Positions 24,792-33,299 of a stretch of 64,000 bases of DNA are shown piece after piece (position 1 is the stretch's first letter; every line of letters begins with the position of its first letter). The notes below the pieces were generated by a model. That model was not told the DNA's origin. It saw nothing but the letters and a program-made list of their open reading frames with translations, and did not search any database. This DNA is from Luteimicrobium album (GTDB lineage Bacteria; Actinomycetota; Actinomycetes; Actinomycetales; Cellulomonadaceae). Both the position numbers and the translations under genes were made by a program. The stretch spans positions 3,286,001 through 3,350,000 of the forward strand of contig NZ_BSUK01000001.1 in the NCBI RefSeq assembly GCF_030161555.1, in the 5' to 3' direction.

Positions 24792-25915
24792 GCGCACGAC
24801 GGCGCCCCGGCCTGAGTGTCCGGCTCAAGCTCACCCTGAGCTACGCGGGGTTCCTCATGATCGCGGGGGTCGGGCTGATCGCCGTCGTGCTGGTCTTCCT
24901 GCTGCGCTACGTGCCCGACAAGGCGGTCGTCGTCCCCTCGGAACTCGCACCGGGTGGCCGGGGGCGTCCCGACCTGTTCATCCCCGGCCGGTCCGACCTC
25001 TGGTCCGCGTTCGCCCCCAAGGCCGCGCTCATGCTCGCGTTCCTCCTCGTGTTCGGGCTGGTCGGCGGCTGGCTCCTCGCGGGCCGCATGCTCGCTCCGC
25101 TCGCGCGGATCACCGACGCCACGCGTGCCGCGGCCGACGGGTCGCTGTTCCACCGGGTCGCGCTCCCGGGCCGCGCGGACGAGTTCCGCGAGCTCGCCGA
25201 CGCCTTCGACGCGATGCTCGCGCGCATCGAGGCGCACGTCGCCGAGCAGCAGCGGTTCGCGGCCAACGCGTCGCACGAGCTGCGCACCCCGCTCGCGATC
25301 ACCCAGACGCTCCTCGAGGTCGCCGAGACCGACCCCGACCGCGACACCGACGCCCTCCTCGAGCGGCTGCGCGTCGTCAACACCCGCGCGATCGACCTCA
25401 CCGAGGCGCTGCTGGTGCTCAGCCGCGCCGACCGGGGCGCGTTCGCGCGCGAGACCGTCGACCTGTCGCTGCTCGCCGAGGACGCCACCGAGACCCTGCT
25501 CCCTCTCGCCGAGCGCCGCGGTGTCACCCTCGCGACCGCCGGCGGCGCCGCGCCCACCCTCGGCTCGCCGGCCCTCCTGCTCCAGCTCACGACGAACCTC
25601 GTGCACAACGCGATCGTCCACAACCTGCCCGACGGCGGCTGGGTGCGGGTGCGCACCGACTCCGGGCCGGGCGGCGCGACGCTCACGGTCGAGAACACGG
25701 GCGAGGCGCTCGACCCCCGCGTCGTGCCCACGCTCACCGAACCGTTCCAACGCGGAAGCGAGCGCGCCCGCACCGACCACGCCGGCGTGGGCCTCGGGCT
25801 CGCGATCGTCGCGAGCATCACCCGCGCGCACGGCGGGACCGTCGCCCTGGCGCCCCTGCCCGACGGCGGGCTGCGCGTCGTCGTGCACCTTCCCGGCGTA
25901 CGGCCTCGCACCTGA
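24788..25915 (+). CDS. Sensor histidine kinase
   Basis: Protein of 375 residues with two membrane helices (~18-40 and ~78-98) enclosing a short external loop of ~37 residues. A HAMP region (RMLAPLARITDATRAAADG), phospho-acceptor His163 in NASHELRTPLA, N box NLVHNAIVHN and G box GVGLGLAIV follow. The small sensor loop resembles kinases that detect envelope stress or lipid-linked ligands. GTG 24788 overlaps the response regulator stop. The ATPase C-terminus is complete. Confidence 0.92.
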   Translation: MSARRRPGLSVRLKLTLSYAGFLMIAGVGLIAVVLVFLLRYVPDKAVVVPSELAPGGRGRPDLFIPGRSDLWSAFAPKAALMLAFLLVFGLVGGWLLAGRMLAPLARITDATRAAADGSLFHRVALPGRADEFRELADAFDAMLARIEAHVAEQQRFAANASHELRTPLAITQTLLEVAETDPDRDTDALLERLRVVNTRAIDLTEALLVLSRADRGAFARETVDLSLLAEDATETLLPLAERRGVTLATAGGAAPTLGSPALLLQLTTNLVHNAIVHNLPDGGWVRVRTDSGPGGATLTVENTGEALDPRVVPTLTEPFQRGSERARTDHAGVGLGLAIVASITRAHGGTVALAPLPDGGLRVVVHLPGVRPRT

Positions 25916-25969
25916 CCGCGGGCGCGCCCATCGTGGACAAAGGCCGTGCCGTGGGGTGTGAGGTCCGCC

Positions 25970-25975
25970 TAGCGT
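25970..25975 (+). promoter_or_regulatory. Leaderless -10 box (TAGCGT)
   Basis: Ends 7 bases before ATG 25983 of the tandem GNAT gene; no ribosome site. Confidence 0.6.
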
Positions 25976-25982
25976 GGGAGCC

Positions 25983-27056
25983 ATGACCCTCGCCGACCGG
26001 GCTGCCGCCCCGGATCGCCTCGACCTCCCCGCGTTCGACGGCCTCACCTGGCGCCCCCTGGAGCGCGCCGACACCCCCGGCGTGCACGCGCTCGTGGCCG
26101 CGATCGAGGACGCCGACGCCCAGCCCTTCCGGACCTCCCTCGCCGAGATCGGGGACGAGTTCGACGATCCCGGCCGCGACCCCGCAGCGGACACCGTCGC
26201 CGCGGTCGACGGCGAGGGGCGGTTCGTCGCGTACGGGGGCGTCGCCACCCGCCCCGGCGACGCGAGCATGGTGCGGGTGTTCCTCCACGGCGGGGTGCTC
26301 CCGGAGCGCCGGGGCGAGGGCCTCGGGCGCGCCGCCGTCGCGTGGATGACCGGACGCGCCCGACAGGTCCTCGCCGCGAGCGACCGCGACCTGCCCGGCC
26401 GCATCCTCACCTACCTCGAGTACGGCGGTCCCGCGGCCGAGCGCCGGCTCTACGAGCGGGCCGGGTTCGGCACGCTCCGCTACTACGCGACGCTCCGCCG
26501 CGACCTCGCCGACCCGATCCCCGTCGTGGACCTCCCCGACGGGCTCCGGCTCGAGCCCTGGGCCCCCGCCCTCGACGAGGCCGTCCGGCTCGCGCACAAC
26601 GACGCGTTCCGCGACCACTGGGGGAGCGAGCCGCAGTCGCCCGAGGTGTGGGCCCACGGCCGGACGCTGTTCGCGCCGCAGTGGAGCGCCGTCGTCGTCG
26701 ACCCCGCCCCGGACCCCGCGCTCGTGGCCGGGCTCGACGCCGCGACGCGCGCGCACGTCGCGGCGGGCGGGACGCTCGTCGCCGGGTACCAGCTCGCGAT
26801 CCGCGCCGAGCAGGACTGGGCGGTCCAGGGCTACACCTCCGGGTACACGGACGCGCTCGGGGTGCGACGCGCGTACCGGGGCCGGCACCTCGCGCCCGCC
26901 CTGCTCGCGGCAGCGATGCGCACGTTCGCCGCGGACGGCATGCAGTACGCGGCGCTCGACGTCGACACCGAGAACCCGACCGGCGCCTACGGGCTGTACT
27001 CGAGCCTCGGCTACGAGAAGACCGTCGGCTCACGGATGCTTGCGATCGAGCTGTGA
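25983..27056 (+). CDS. Tandem GNAT-family N-acetyltransferase
   Basis: Protein of 357 residues with two GNAT domains, as in mycothiol synthase-type proteins. Domain 1 (~1-170) has the acetyl-CoA loop PERRGEGLGRAAVAWM. Domain 2 (~180-357) has RRAYRGRHLAPALLAAAM and the C-terminal NPTGAYGLYSSLGYEK. Two active-looking CoA loops are present, though in this group usually only one domain is catalytic. The substrate is not predictable: the neighbourhood gives no pathway, and mycothiol synthase itself shows different flanking motifs. Confidence 0.85.
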   Translation: MTLADRAAAPDRLDLPAFDGLTWRPLERADTPGVHALVAAIEDADAQPFRTSLAEIGDEFDDPGRDPAADTVAAVDGEGRFVAYGGVATRPGDASMVRVFLHGGVLPERRGEGLGRAAVAWMTGRARQVLAASDRDLPGRILTYLEYGGPAAERRLYERAGFGTLRYYATLRRDLADPIPVVDLPDGLRLEPWAPALDEAVRLAHNDAFRDHWGSEPQSPEVWAHGRTLFAPQWSAVVVDPAPDPALVAGLDAATRAHVAAGGTLVAGYQLAIRAEQDWAVQGYTSGYTDALGVRRAYRGRHLAPALLAAAMRTFAADGMQYAALDVDTENPTGAYGLYSSLGYEKTVGSRMLAIEL

Positions 27057-27063
27057 CACCGTC

Positions 27064-27504
27064 TCAGTCCAGGCAGAACTCGTTGCCCTCGACGTCCTGC
27101 ATGACGAGGACCGACTCGTCCTCCTCGTTCGCCGGCAGCAGCTGGAACCGCGACGCCCCCAGCGCCTCGAGCCGGTCGCCCTCGGCGTTCAGGACCGCGA
27201 GCCGCTCCTCGCCCACCAGCCCCGTGCCGACGCGCACGTCCAGGTGCACCCGGTTCTTCACGACCTTGCCCTCGGGCGCCCGCTGGAAGAACAGCCGCGG
27301 CCCGACGCCGTTCGGGTCCACGCAGGCCGCCCACACGCCCGGGTCGTCCGGCGACGACGCGCGCTCGTACGCGTCCCAGTCCTCGAAGCCGTCGGGCGGG
27401 GCCGGCCACACGTACCCCAGCACCGCGCACCAGAACCGGGCGACCCGCACCGGCTCCGCGCAGTCGAACGTGACCTGGACCTGCCTCACCTGCGACGTCG
27501 TCAT
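27064..27504 (-). CDS. VOC (glyoxalase-like) family protein
   Basis: Protein of 146 residues with two beta-alpha-beta-beta-beta modules: VQVTFDCAEPVRVARFWCAVLGY and NRVHLDVRVGTG, ending with the metal-site glutamate in VMQDVEGNEFCLD. This is the short actinobacterial glyoxalase/bleomycin-resistance/dioxygenase type. No specific reaction can be assigned. The stop is 7 bp from the convergent GNAT stop. A TACGGT box ends 6 bases before ATG 27504, so translation is probably leaderless. Confidence 0.85.
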   Translation of the reverse strand: MTTSQVRQVQVTFDCAEPVRVARFWCAVLGYVWPAPPDGFEDWDAYERASSPDDPGVWAACVDPNGVGPRLFFQRAPEGKVVKNRVHLDVRVGTGLVGEERLAVLNAEGDRLEALGASRFQLLPANEEDESVLVMQDVEGNEFCLD

Positions 27505-27510
27505 CCCGCC

Positions 27511-27516
27511 ACCGTA
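27511..27516 (-). promoter_or_regulatory. Leaderless -10 box (TACGGT)
   Basis: Reverse-strand TACGGT ends 6 bases before ATG 27504 of the VOC protein gene. Confidence 0.5.
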
Positions 27517-27572
27517 GACAACCGCCCGCCGCACCGTCCCCCGAATACGGGCGCACGGGTTCGGACCCCGGT

Positions 27573-27578
27573 TAGGCT
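27573..27578 (+). promoter_or_regulatory. -10 box (TAGGCT) of the YhhN-like gene
   Basis: TAGGCT lies 55 bases before ATG 27634, giving a leadered transcript with a GGACGAGGACG ribosome region. Confidence 0.4.
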
Positions 27579-27633
27579 GCGACCCCGGGCACGACGGCGC
27601 GCCCGCAGCGACGAGCGGACGAGGACGCCCACC

Positions 27634-28414
27634 ATGACCCCCGGCCAGCACCACCGACCGGCCCCCGGACCCGACCAGCCGACCACGGGTGAGAGCGTCG
27701 GCGCCGCCTTCGCCCGCGTCGTCCTCCCCATCACCCTCTACGGGCTTGATCTCGCGGCCCACCTCGTCGCCGTCCTCGTCCACGCGCACCCCTCGCGACC
27801 GTCACCCAGGCGCTCCTCATGCCCCTCCTGGCGGTCGTCGTCCTCGGTGCTTCGCACCGGCCCCTCGCCCGCGTCACCCGGTGGGCGCTCGCGGCCCTCG
27901 CGCTGTCCTGGCTCGGCGACGTGCTCCCGAACGCCGCCGACGGCGACACCGCGTTCCTCCTCATGGTCGGCCCGTTCCTGCTCGCCCAGGCCGCGTACGT
28001 GACGGCGTTCTGGCCCGACCGCCGCCGCGTCCGCCCCTCACCGTCGCCGGGTACGTGGCGGCGCTCGCGGTGCTCGTGGCGGTCTGCGCCCCGCACGCAG
28101 GGTCGATGCTCGTGCCCGTGCTGGTGTACGGGGCGATGCTCACGGTCATGGCGGTGCTGTCGACGGGGCTCGGACGGCTCGCCGGGCTCGGCGGGGCGGT
28201 GTTCTTCGTGTCCGACGGCCTCATCGCGCTCGGCCACTTCGCCGGGCACCCGGCCGGGACCGCGGGGAGCGTCGCCGTGATGGCGACCTACGGCGTCGGG
28301 CAGGCGCTGCTCGCGGCCGGGGTCCTGCACCGTGCCGCCGCCGACGACGTCCCCACCGGCCCGCGGCCCGCCGTCCTGCCGCTGTGGTCGCCGCGGAGCA
28401 GCGCCGCGCGCTGA
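27634..28414 (+). CDS. YhhN/TMEM86-family membrane protein (two frame breaks)
   Basis: About 260 residues after repair, with roughly eight membrane helices: VVLPITLYGLDLAAHLVAVL, LLMPLLAVVVLGASH, WALAALALSWLGDVLPNAA, FLLMVGPFLLAQAAYVTAF, LTVAGYVAALAVLV, YGAMLTVMAVLSTGL and others. The SWLGDVLP segment is the family's conserved acidic site; TMEM86/YhhN members include lysoplasmalogenases. Breaks at 27789-27792 and 28034-28037 (C4 for C5 each). Without repair only fragments would be seen. The next gene starts 44 bp later with its own leaderless promoter. Confidence 0.75.
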
Positions 28415-28445
28415 CGCCCGCCGGGTGAACGGGCGGGCAGGCCTC

Positions 28446-28451
28446 TATCGT
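28446..28451 (+). promoter_or_regulatory. Leaderless -10 box (TATCGT)
   Basis: Ends 6 bases before ATG 28458 of the PPOX protein gene. Confidence 0.6.
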
Positions 28452-28457
28452 GGCGCC

Positions 28458-28886
28458 ATGCCGACCACGCTGCCCGCGTCGCACGCGGATCTCCTCGACC
28501 GTCCCCTGTTCGCCCACCTCGCCACGATCCGCCCCGACGGCGCACCCCAGTCGAGCGTCATGTGGTTCGACTGGGACGGCGAGCTCGTCCGGTTCACGCA
28601 CACCTCGACCCGGCAGAAGTTCCGCAACCTCGAGCACGAGCCGCGGGTCGCGCTGTCGATCGCGGACCCCGACGACGGGTACCGCTACCTGGAGCTGCGC
28701 GGGACCGTGGTCTCGATCACGCCCGACGACGCCGAGGCCTCCTTCTACCGGTCGCTCCAGGAGCGCTACGGGAACGTCTACCCGATCCCGGACGCCGACG
28801 TGCGGGTGGTCGTCGCGGTCCGCCCCGAACGGTTCGTGGCCGTGGGCGGCGGGTCGGTCGAGGCGTCGGGGACGCTCGCAAGCTGA
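28458..28886 (+). CDS. PPOX-class F420-dependent oxidoreductase
   Basis: Protein of 142 residues with the split-barrel flavin-binding fold: FAHLATIRPDGAPQSSVMWF, then FTHTSTRQKFRNLEHEPRVAL (cofactor phosphate contacts) and YRYLELRGTVVSI. The pattern is that of the small F420H2-dependent reductases or F420/FMN-binding proteins of actinobacteria. Substrate unknown. It is followed 4 bp later by the TOPRIM gene, so the two are probably cotranscribed. Confidence 0.85.
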   Translation: MPTTLPASHADLLDRPLFAHLATIRPDGAPQSSVMWFDWDGELVRFTHTSTRQKFRNLEHEPRVALSIADPDDGYRYLELRGTVVSITPDDAEASFYRSLQERYGNVYPIPDADVRVVVAVRPERFVAVGGGSVEASGTLAS

Positions 28887-28890
28887 GACC

Positions 28891-29337
28891 GTGCCCGCGC
28901 GCGAGACCGTCACGGCGGTGCTGGTCAAGGGCGCGAGCGACCAGCTCGCGGTCGAGACGCTCGCCGCCCGGCTCGGCCACGACCTCGCCGCGGAAGGCAC
29001 GGTCGTCGCGCCGATCGGCGGCGCGCACGCGCTCGCGCGGACGGCCCGCCGCCTGGGCCCGCTCGGGGACGGGCTGCGGCTCCTGGGCCTCGTCGACGTC
29101 GGCGAGGAGGCGGTCTGCCGGCGCGGGCTCGCGCAGGCGGGCGTCGGCGAGGCGGCCGACCGGGACGGGCTCGCGCGCCTGGGGTTCTTCGTGTGCGAAC
29201 GGGACCTCGAGGACGAGCTGCTGCACGCCGTCGGCGCCGGGGCGCACCGCAAGCACCGGTACGGACGGCTGCTCGCCGAGGCCGTCGACCTCGACCACGT
29301 CCCGGTGCCGCTCGCCGGCTTGCTCGACCGGCTCTGA
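28891..29337 (+). CDS. Stand-alone OLD-like TOPRIM protein, shortened
   Basis: Protein of 148 residues from GTG 28891. TOPRIM signature: AVLVKGASDQLAVETLAAR (here Lys-Gly replaces the usual catalytic Glu-Gly), then RLLGLVDVGEEAV (second acidic motif) and LGFFVCERDLEDELLHAVG. It matches the single-domain OLD-like TOPRIM proteins of actinobacteria but lacks about 40 residues normally found between LEDELLHAVG and KHRYGRLLAEAVDLD. The frame is continuous, so this looks like a real in-frame deletion. Activity is doubtful given the missing Glu. Confidence 0.65.
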   Translation: MPARETVTAVLVKGASDQLAVETLAARLGHDLAAEGTVVAPIGGAHALARTARRLGPLGDGLRLLGLVDVGEEAVCRRGLAQAGVGEAADRDGLARLGFFVCERDLEDELLHAVGAGAHRKHRYGRLLAEAVDLDHVPVPLAGLLDRL

Positions 29338-29347
29338 ACGCGTCGTC

Positions 29348-29423
29348 GAGCACGGGATCCCGGCCCCGCGCGCACGGGCTCCGCGTCCGTCCGCTGCGCG
29401 GGACGGGCGGAGAGCCCGTGCTC
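29348..29423. terminator. Bidirectional terminator with alternative stems
   Basis: GAGCACGGG (29348-29356) pairs with CCCGTGCTC (29415-29423). The competing inner arms ACGGGCT (29374-29380) and AGCCCGT (29413-29419), plus CCGTCC/GGACGG, can form another stem. It sits between the convergent TOPRIM gene and parC. Confidence 0.65.
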
Positions 29424-29477
29424 GGCGGGAGGGGGTCGCGTCCGGGAAGGTAGCCAGCCGCGTCTGCGGGGAGACCG

Positions 29478-32010
29478 TCAGCCGACCGCGGCGACCGGGG
29501 CGGCGAGGGGCTGGCCGGAGCCGTCGCGGCGCACGTCGGGCGCGGGCAGGTCGAGCGGCTGGCCGCCGGACCCGAGAGCCCGCGCGGGCGCGGCCCCGAC
29601 CCAGGCGAGGATCAGCGCGTCCTCGCCGCGCAGGAACCGCTGCGACCGGACGCCGCCGGTCGCGCGCCCCTTGCCGGGGTAGAGCTCGAACGGGGTGACC
29701 TTCGCGGAGCCGGCCTGCGTGCCGGGCAGCGCGTCCGACGAGCCGGCGACCGTCACGACGACGGCGCCCGCGAGCCCCTCGGTGCTGCCGTCGCCGTCGC
29801 GCACGTGCGCGGCCACGGCACCGAAGAACACGACCTCGGCGCCGGCGGCCAGCTTGATGCCGGCCATGCCGCCGCCCGCCCGGCCCTGGGGCCGCACCGA
29901 CGAGGCGACGAAGTGCAGGAGCGACGCGTCCGACGACACGAATACGAGCTCGTCGTCGTCCGCGACGGCCGCCGCGCCGACGACCTCGTCGCCGTCCTTG
30001 AGCCCGATCACGTCGAACACGTCCTTGTTCGGCACGTCGCCGGCCGCGACGCGCTTGACGACGCCGGCCTTGGTGCCGAGCGCGAGCGTCGGCGCGTCGG
30101 GGGCGAGCGCGACCAGGGCGAGGACCTTCTCCCCGGACTCGAGCGCCGCGACCTCGCTCACGGGCACGCCGCCGGACAGGCTGGGCGCGCCCTGCGTCGG
30201 GGGCAGCGCCGGCAGGTCGAGCACGGACACGCGGACCACGCGGCCCCGGTTGGTGACGGCCCCGACGTCGGCGCGCGCGGTGGCACCCACCACGGACCGG
30301 ATGACGTCGTGCGCGTGCCGGGCGCCCTCGCGGGAGGGGGCTGCGTCGTCGGACGTGCGGGCGAGCAACCCGGTGGCCGAGAGCAGGACGTGGCAGGGCG
30401 TGTCCGCGACCTCGAGGCTCAGCGCGGGCGCCTTGGCGCCGCGACCAGTGCCGAGGGCGGGTGCGACGCCCGTGGCCCCGCTGACGCCCGCCCCGGCGGA
30501 GTCGAGCAGGATGGTGCGCCGCGGCGTCCCGTACAGGCGGGCGACCTCGCCCATCTCGTCGCTGACCACGCCGCGCAGGCGCTGCTCGTCGGCGAGGATC
30601 GCCTCGAGCTCGTCGATCTCGCGCTTGAGCTCGTCCTGCTCCTTCTCGAGCTCGATCCGGCTGAACTTCGTCAGGCGGCGGAGCTGCAGGTCGAGGATGT
30701 AGGTGGCCTGGGGCTCGGACAGGTCGAAGACCTCCATGAGGCGGGTCCGCGCGATCCCGGCGTCCTCGGAGGAACGGATGACCTCGATGACCTCGTCGAT
30801 GTCGACGATCGCGAGGAGCAGCCCCTCGACCAGGTGCAGACGGTCGCGGCGCTTGCCGAGCCGGAACCGCGAGCGGCGCCGCACGACGTCGATGCGGTGC
30901 CCCACCCACACCGTCAGGAGCTCGCGCAGGCCGAGCGTGCGGGGCTGGCCCTCGACGAGGGTCACGTTGTTGATGCCGAACGAGTCCTCCATCGGCGTGT
31001 GCCGGTAGAGCTGCTCGAGGACGGCGTCGGGATTGAAGCCCGTCTTGACCTCGATCACGAGCCGCAGCCCGTGCTCGCGGTCCGTGAGGTCCGTGATCGC
31101 GGAGATGCCCTGGAGCTTCTTGGTCTGCACGCCCTCGCGGACCTTCTCGATCACGCGCTCGGGCCCGACCATGTACGGGAGCTCGGTCACGACGATCCCG
31201 CGCTTGCGGGGCGTGAGGGACTCGATCTTCGCGGTCGCGCGAGTCTTGAACGACCCGCGCCCCGTGCGGTACGCGTCGCGGATCCCCTCGAGCCCGACGA
31301 TCTTGCCGCCCGTCGGCAGGTCAGGCCCGGGCACGAACCGCATGAGCGCCTCGAGGTCGGCGTCGGGGTGCGCCACGAGGTGCTGCGCGGCGGCCACGAC
31401 CTCGACGAGGTTGTGGGGCGCCATGTTGGTCGCCATCCCGACCGCGATGCCCGACGCGCCGTTGACCAGCAGGTTCGGGATCGCGGCGGGCAGCACCTCG
31501 GGCTGCATGAGCTTGTTGTCGTAGTTCGGGACGAAGTCGACCTCGTCCTCGTCCAGGCCCGTCGTGAGGGCGGTCGCGGCCGGTGCCATACGTGCCTCGG
31601 TGTACCGGGGGCGGCGGGGCCGTCGTCGAGCGAGCCGAAGTTCCCGTGCCCGTCCACGAGCGGCAGGCGCAGCGCGAAGTCCTGCGCGAGGCGGACCAGC
31701 GCGTCGTAGATCGCCGTGTCGCCGTGCGGGTGGAGCTTGCCCATGACGTCGCCGACGACGCGCGCCGACTTCACGTACGAGCGGTCGGGGCGCAGGCCCA
31801 TCTCCGACATCTGGAACAGGATGCGGCGCTGCACGGGCTTGAGGCCGTCGCGCGCGTCGGGCAGGGCCCGGGAGTAGATGACCGAGTACGCGTACTCGAG
31901 GTAGGACCCTCCATCTCCGCCGAGACGTCGATGTCGACGATCTTCTCGACGAACGGCTCGGAGGGGTCGGGAGCGGCGGCGCGGGAGCCGGAGCGGGACG
32001 AACGGGCCAT
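29478..32010 (-). CDS. parC: DNA topoisomerase IV subunit A (two frame breaks)
   Basis: About 844 residues after repair. Subunit that cuts and rejoins DNA to decatenate chromosomes. Visible: [39 protein letters not shown], catalytic Tyr137 in [28 protein letters not shown], a coiled-coil ([20 protein letters not shown]) and the C-terminal beta-pinwheel repeats. The breaks are at 31607-31611 (C5 for C6, right at the catalytic Tyr) and 31917-31919 (G3 for G4). It could be called GyrA by similarity, but the pinwheel lacks a clear GyrA box, favouring ParC. ATG 32010 has a GACAAT box 7 bases upstream. Confidence 0.9.
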
Positions 32011-32087
32011 GGGCGCCATTGTCCCGCACGCCGCCCACGCCACGGTGCACGGCGCGCGGCCGGGGCCGCCGCCGTGACGTCGCGCCC

Positions 32088-32858
32088 CTACGGCCGCAGC
32101 GTGAGGATCCGCGCGCCGTCGTCGGTGATCGCGACGGTGTGCTCGCTGTGCGCGGTCCGGGCCCCGGTCGCACTGCGCAGGGTCCAGCCGTCGGCGTCGG
32201 TGACGAGCTCGTCGGTGTCGGCCATGACCCACGGCTCGATCGCGAGCAGCAGGCCGGGCCGCAGCGTGTACCCGCGCCCGGCACGCCCGGCGTTGGCGAT
32301 GTGCGGGTCCTGGTGCATGGTCGAGCCGACCCCGTGCCCGCCGAACTGCGTGTTGACGGTGTACCCGGCGTCGGTGAGGACCTCGCCTATGGCGTGCGAC
32401 AGGTCCCCGACCTTCGCGCCGGGCCGGGCCGCGGCGATGCCCGCAGCGAGCGCCCGCTCGGTCGCGTCGATCATCGCGAGGTCCTCGGGCCGCGCCGCCT
32501 GCCCGACGACGAAGCTCACCGCCGAGTCGGCGACGATCCCGTGGAGGGACACGGCCAGGTCGAGGGTGAGCAGGTCGCCGTCGGCAAGGGTGTAGTCGCG
32601 GGGGAGCCCGTGGAGCACGGCGTCGTTGACGGAGGTGCAGATGTAGTGCCCGAACGGACCGCTCCCGAAGGACGGCGCGTAGTCGACGTAGCAGGACACC
32701 GCGCCGGCGTCGTCGATCAGCTCCTTCGTCCACCGGTCGATCTCGAGCAGGTTGGTGCCGACCCGGCACCGGGCGCGCACCGTGGCGAGGATGCGCCCGA
32801 CGAGCGCCCCGGTCGCCTCGGCGCGTTCCAGCTCGACGGGGCTGAGGATCTCGATCAT
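32088..32858 (-). CDS. map: Type I methionine aminopeptidase
   Basis: Protein of 256 residues that removes N-terminal Met from nascent proteins. All five metal ligands are visible: Asp in LLTLDLAVS, Asp in IVADSAVSF, His in [12 protein letters not shown], Glu in LAIEPWV and Glu in [12 protein letters not shown] 32858 has an AAGGTGG ribosome site and a ~48-base leader from the TAGGCT box at 32913-32918. It is divergent from the small XRE gene and shares a 20-bp palindrome with it. Actinobacteria usually have two map genes; this is the shorter type without an N-terminal extension. Confidence 0.93.
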   Translation of the reverse strand: MIEILSPVELERAEATGALVGRILATVRARCRVGTNLLEIDRWTKELIDDAGAVSCYVDYAPSFGSGPFGHYICTSVNDAVLHGLPRDYTLADGDLLTLDLAVSLHGIVADSAVSFVVGQAARPEDLAMIDATERALAAGIAAARPGAKVGDLSHAIGEVLTDAGYTVNTQFGGHGVGSTMHQDPHIANAGRAGRGYTLRPGLLLAIEPWVMADTDELVTDADGWTLRSATGARTAHSEHTVAITDDGARILTLRP

Positions 32859-32912
32859 GGGCCACCTTCGTCGTCGGGCACCCGGGGACGGGTGCCAATA
32901 AGTATCCCGGCC

Positions 32913-32918
32913 AGCCTA
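32913..32918 (-). promoter_or_regulatory. -10 box (TAGGCT) of map
   Basis: Reverse-strand TAGGCT. The palindrome at 32920-32939 lies immediately upstream, between the -10 and the expected -35. Confidence 0.5.
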
Positions 32919-32919
32919 C

Positions 32920-32939
32920 CCCGGGATGATCATCCCGGG
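32920..32939. promoter_or_regulatory. Perfect 20-bp palindromic operator
   Basis: CCCGGGATGA followed by its exact complement. It sits 2 bp upstream of the -10 box of the XRE gene and 1 bp upstream of the map -10 box, so one bound repressor would block both divergent promoters. A further half-site ATCCCGG lies at 32904-32910. Confidence 0.65.
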
Positions 32940-32941
32940 AT

Positions 32942-32947
32942 TAGAAT
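32942..32947 (+). promoter_or_regulatory. Leaderless -10 box (TAGAAT)
   Basis: Ends 7 bases before ATG 32955 of the small XRE gene. Confidence 0.65.
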
Positions 32948-32954
32948 CGGCGGC

Positions 32955-33233
32955 ATGGTCCGTCTGCCGCTCACCCCCGCCGAGCTCGACCGAGGCCGGC
33001 GCCTCGGCACGCTGCTGCGCAGCGCCCGCGGCGACCGGCCCATGCTGGACACGGCGCTCGCGGCCGGCGTCTCACCGGAGACCCTGCGCAAGATCGAGTC
33101 CGGCCGCGTCGCCACCCCCGCGTTCTCCACGGTCGCCGCGATCGCCACCGTCCTCGGGCTGTCCCTGGACACGGTGTGGGCCGAGGTCAGCGCCCCCGAC
33201 GCCGAGCAGGCCCGCCCGCGCGCCTCGGCGTAG
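32955..33233 (+). CDS. Small XRE-family regulator
   Basis: Protein of 92 residues, almost entirely one HTH_3 domain: RRLGTLLRSARGDRPMLDTA, AAGVSPETLRKIESGRV (recognition helix) and FSTVAAIATVLGLSLDTVWAEV. There is no sensor domain. It is divergent from map with a shared palindrome, so it probably represses its own promoter and map. Related small XRE genes next to map occur in actinobacteria, though their signal is not known. Confidence 0.85.
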   Translation: MVRLPLTPAELDRGRRLGTLLRSARGDRPMLDTALAAGVSPETLRKIESGRVATPAFSTVAAIATVLGLSLDTVWAEVSAPDAEQARPRASA

Positions 33234-33287
33234 CCGGTGGGACTGAGATCACGGCGTCGCTCCCCGGCGAGCGCGCCCCACCCGTTC

Positions 33288-33293
33288 TAGGCT
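33288..33293 (+). promoter_or_regulatory. Leaderless -10 box (TAGGCT)
   Basis: Ends 6 bases before GTG 33300 of the Pat gene. Confidence 0.6.
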
Positions 33294-33299
33294 GCCGGT

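Noticed and set aside
23866-24834. Long frames opposite the VanY-like gene and the response regulator
   Set aside because: No start signals or family motifs; antisense shadows of well-supported genes.
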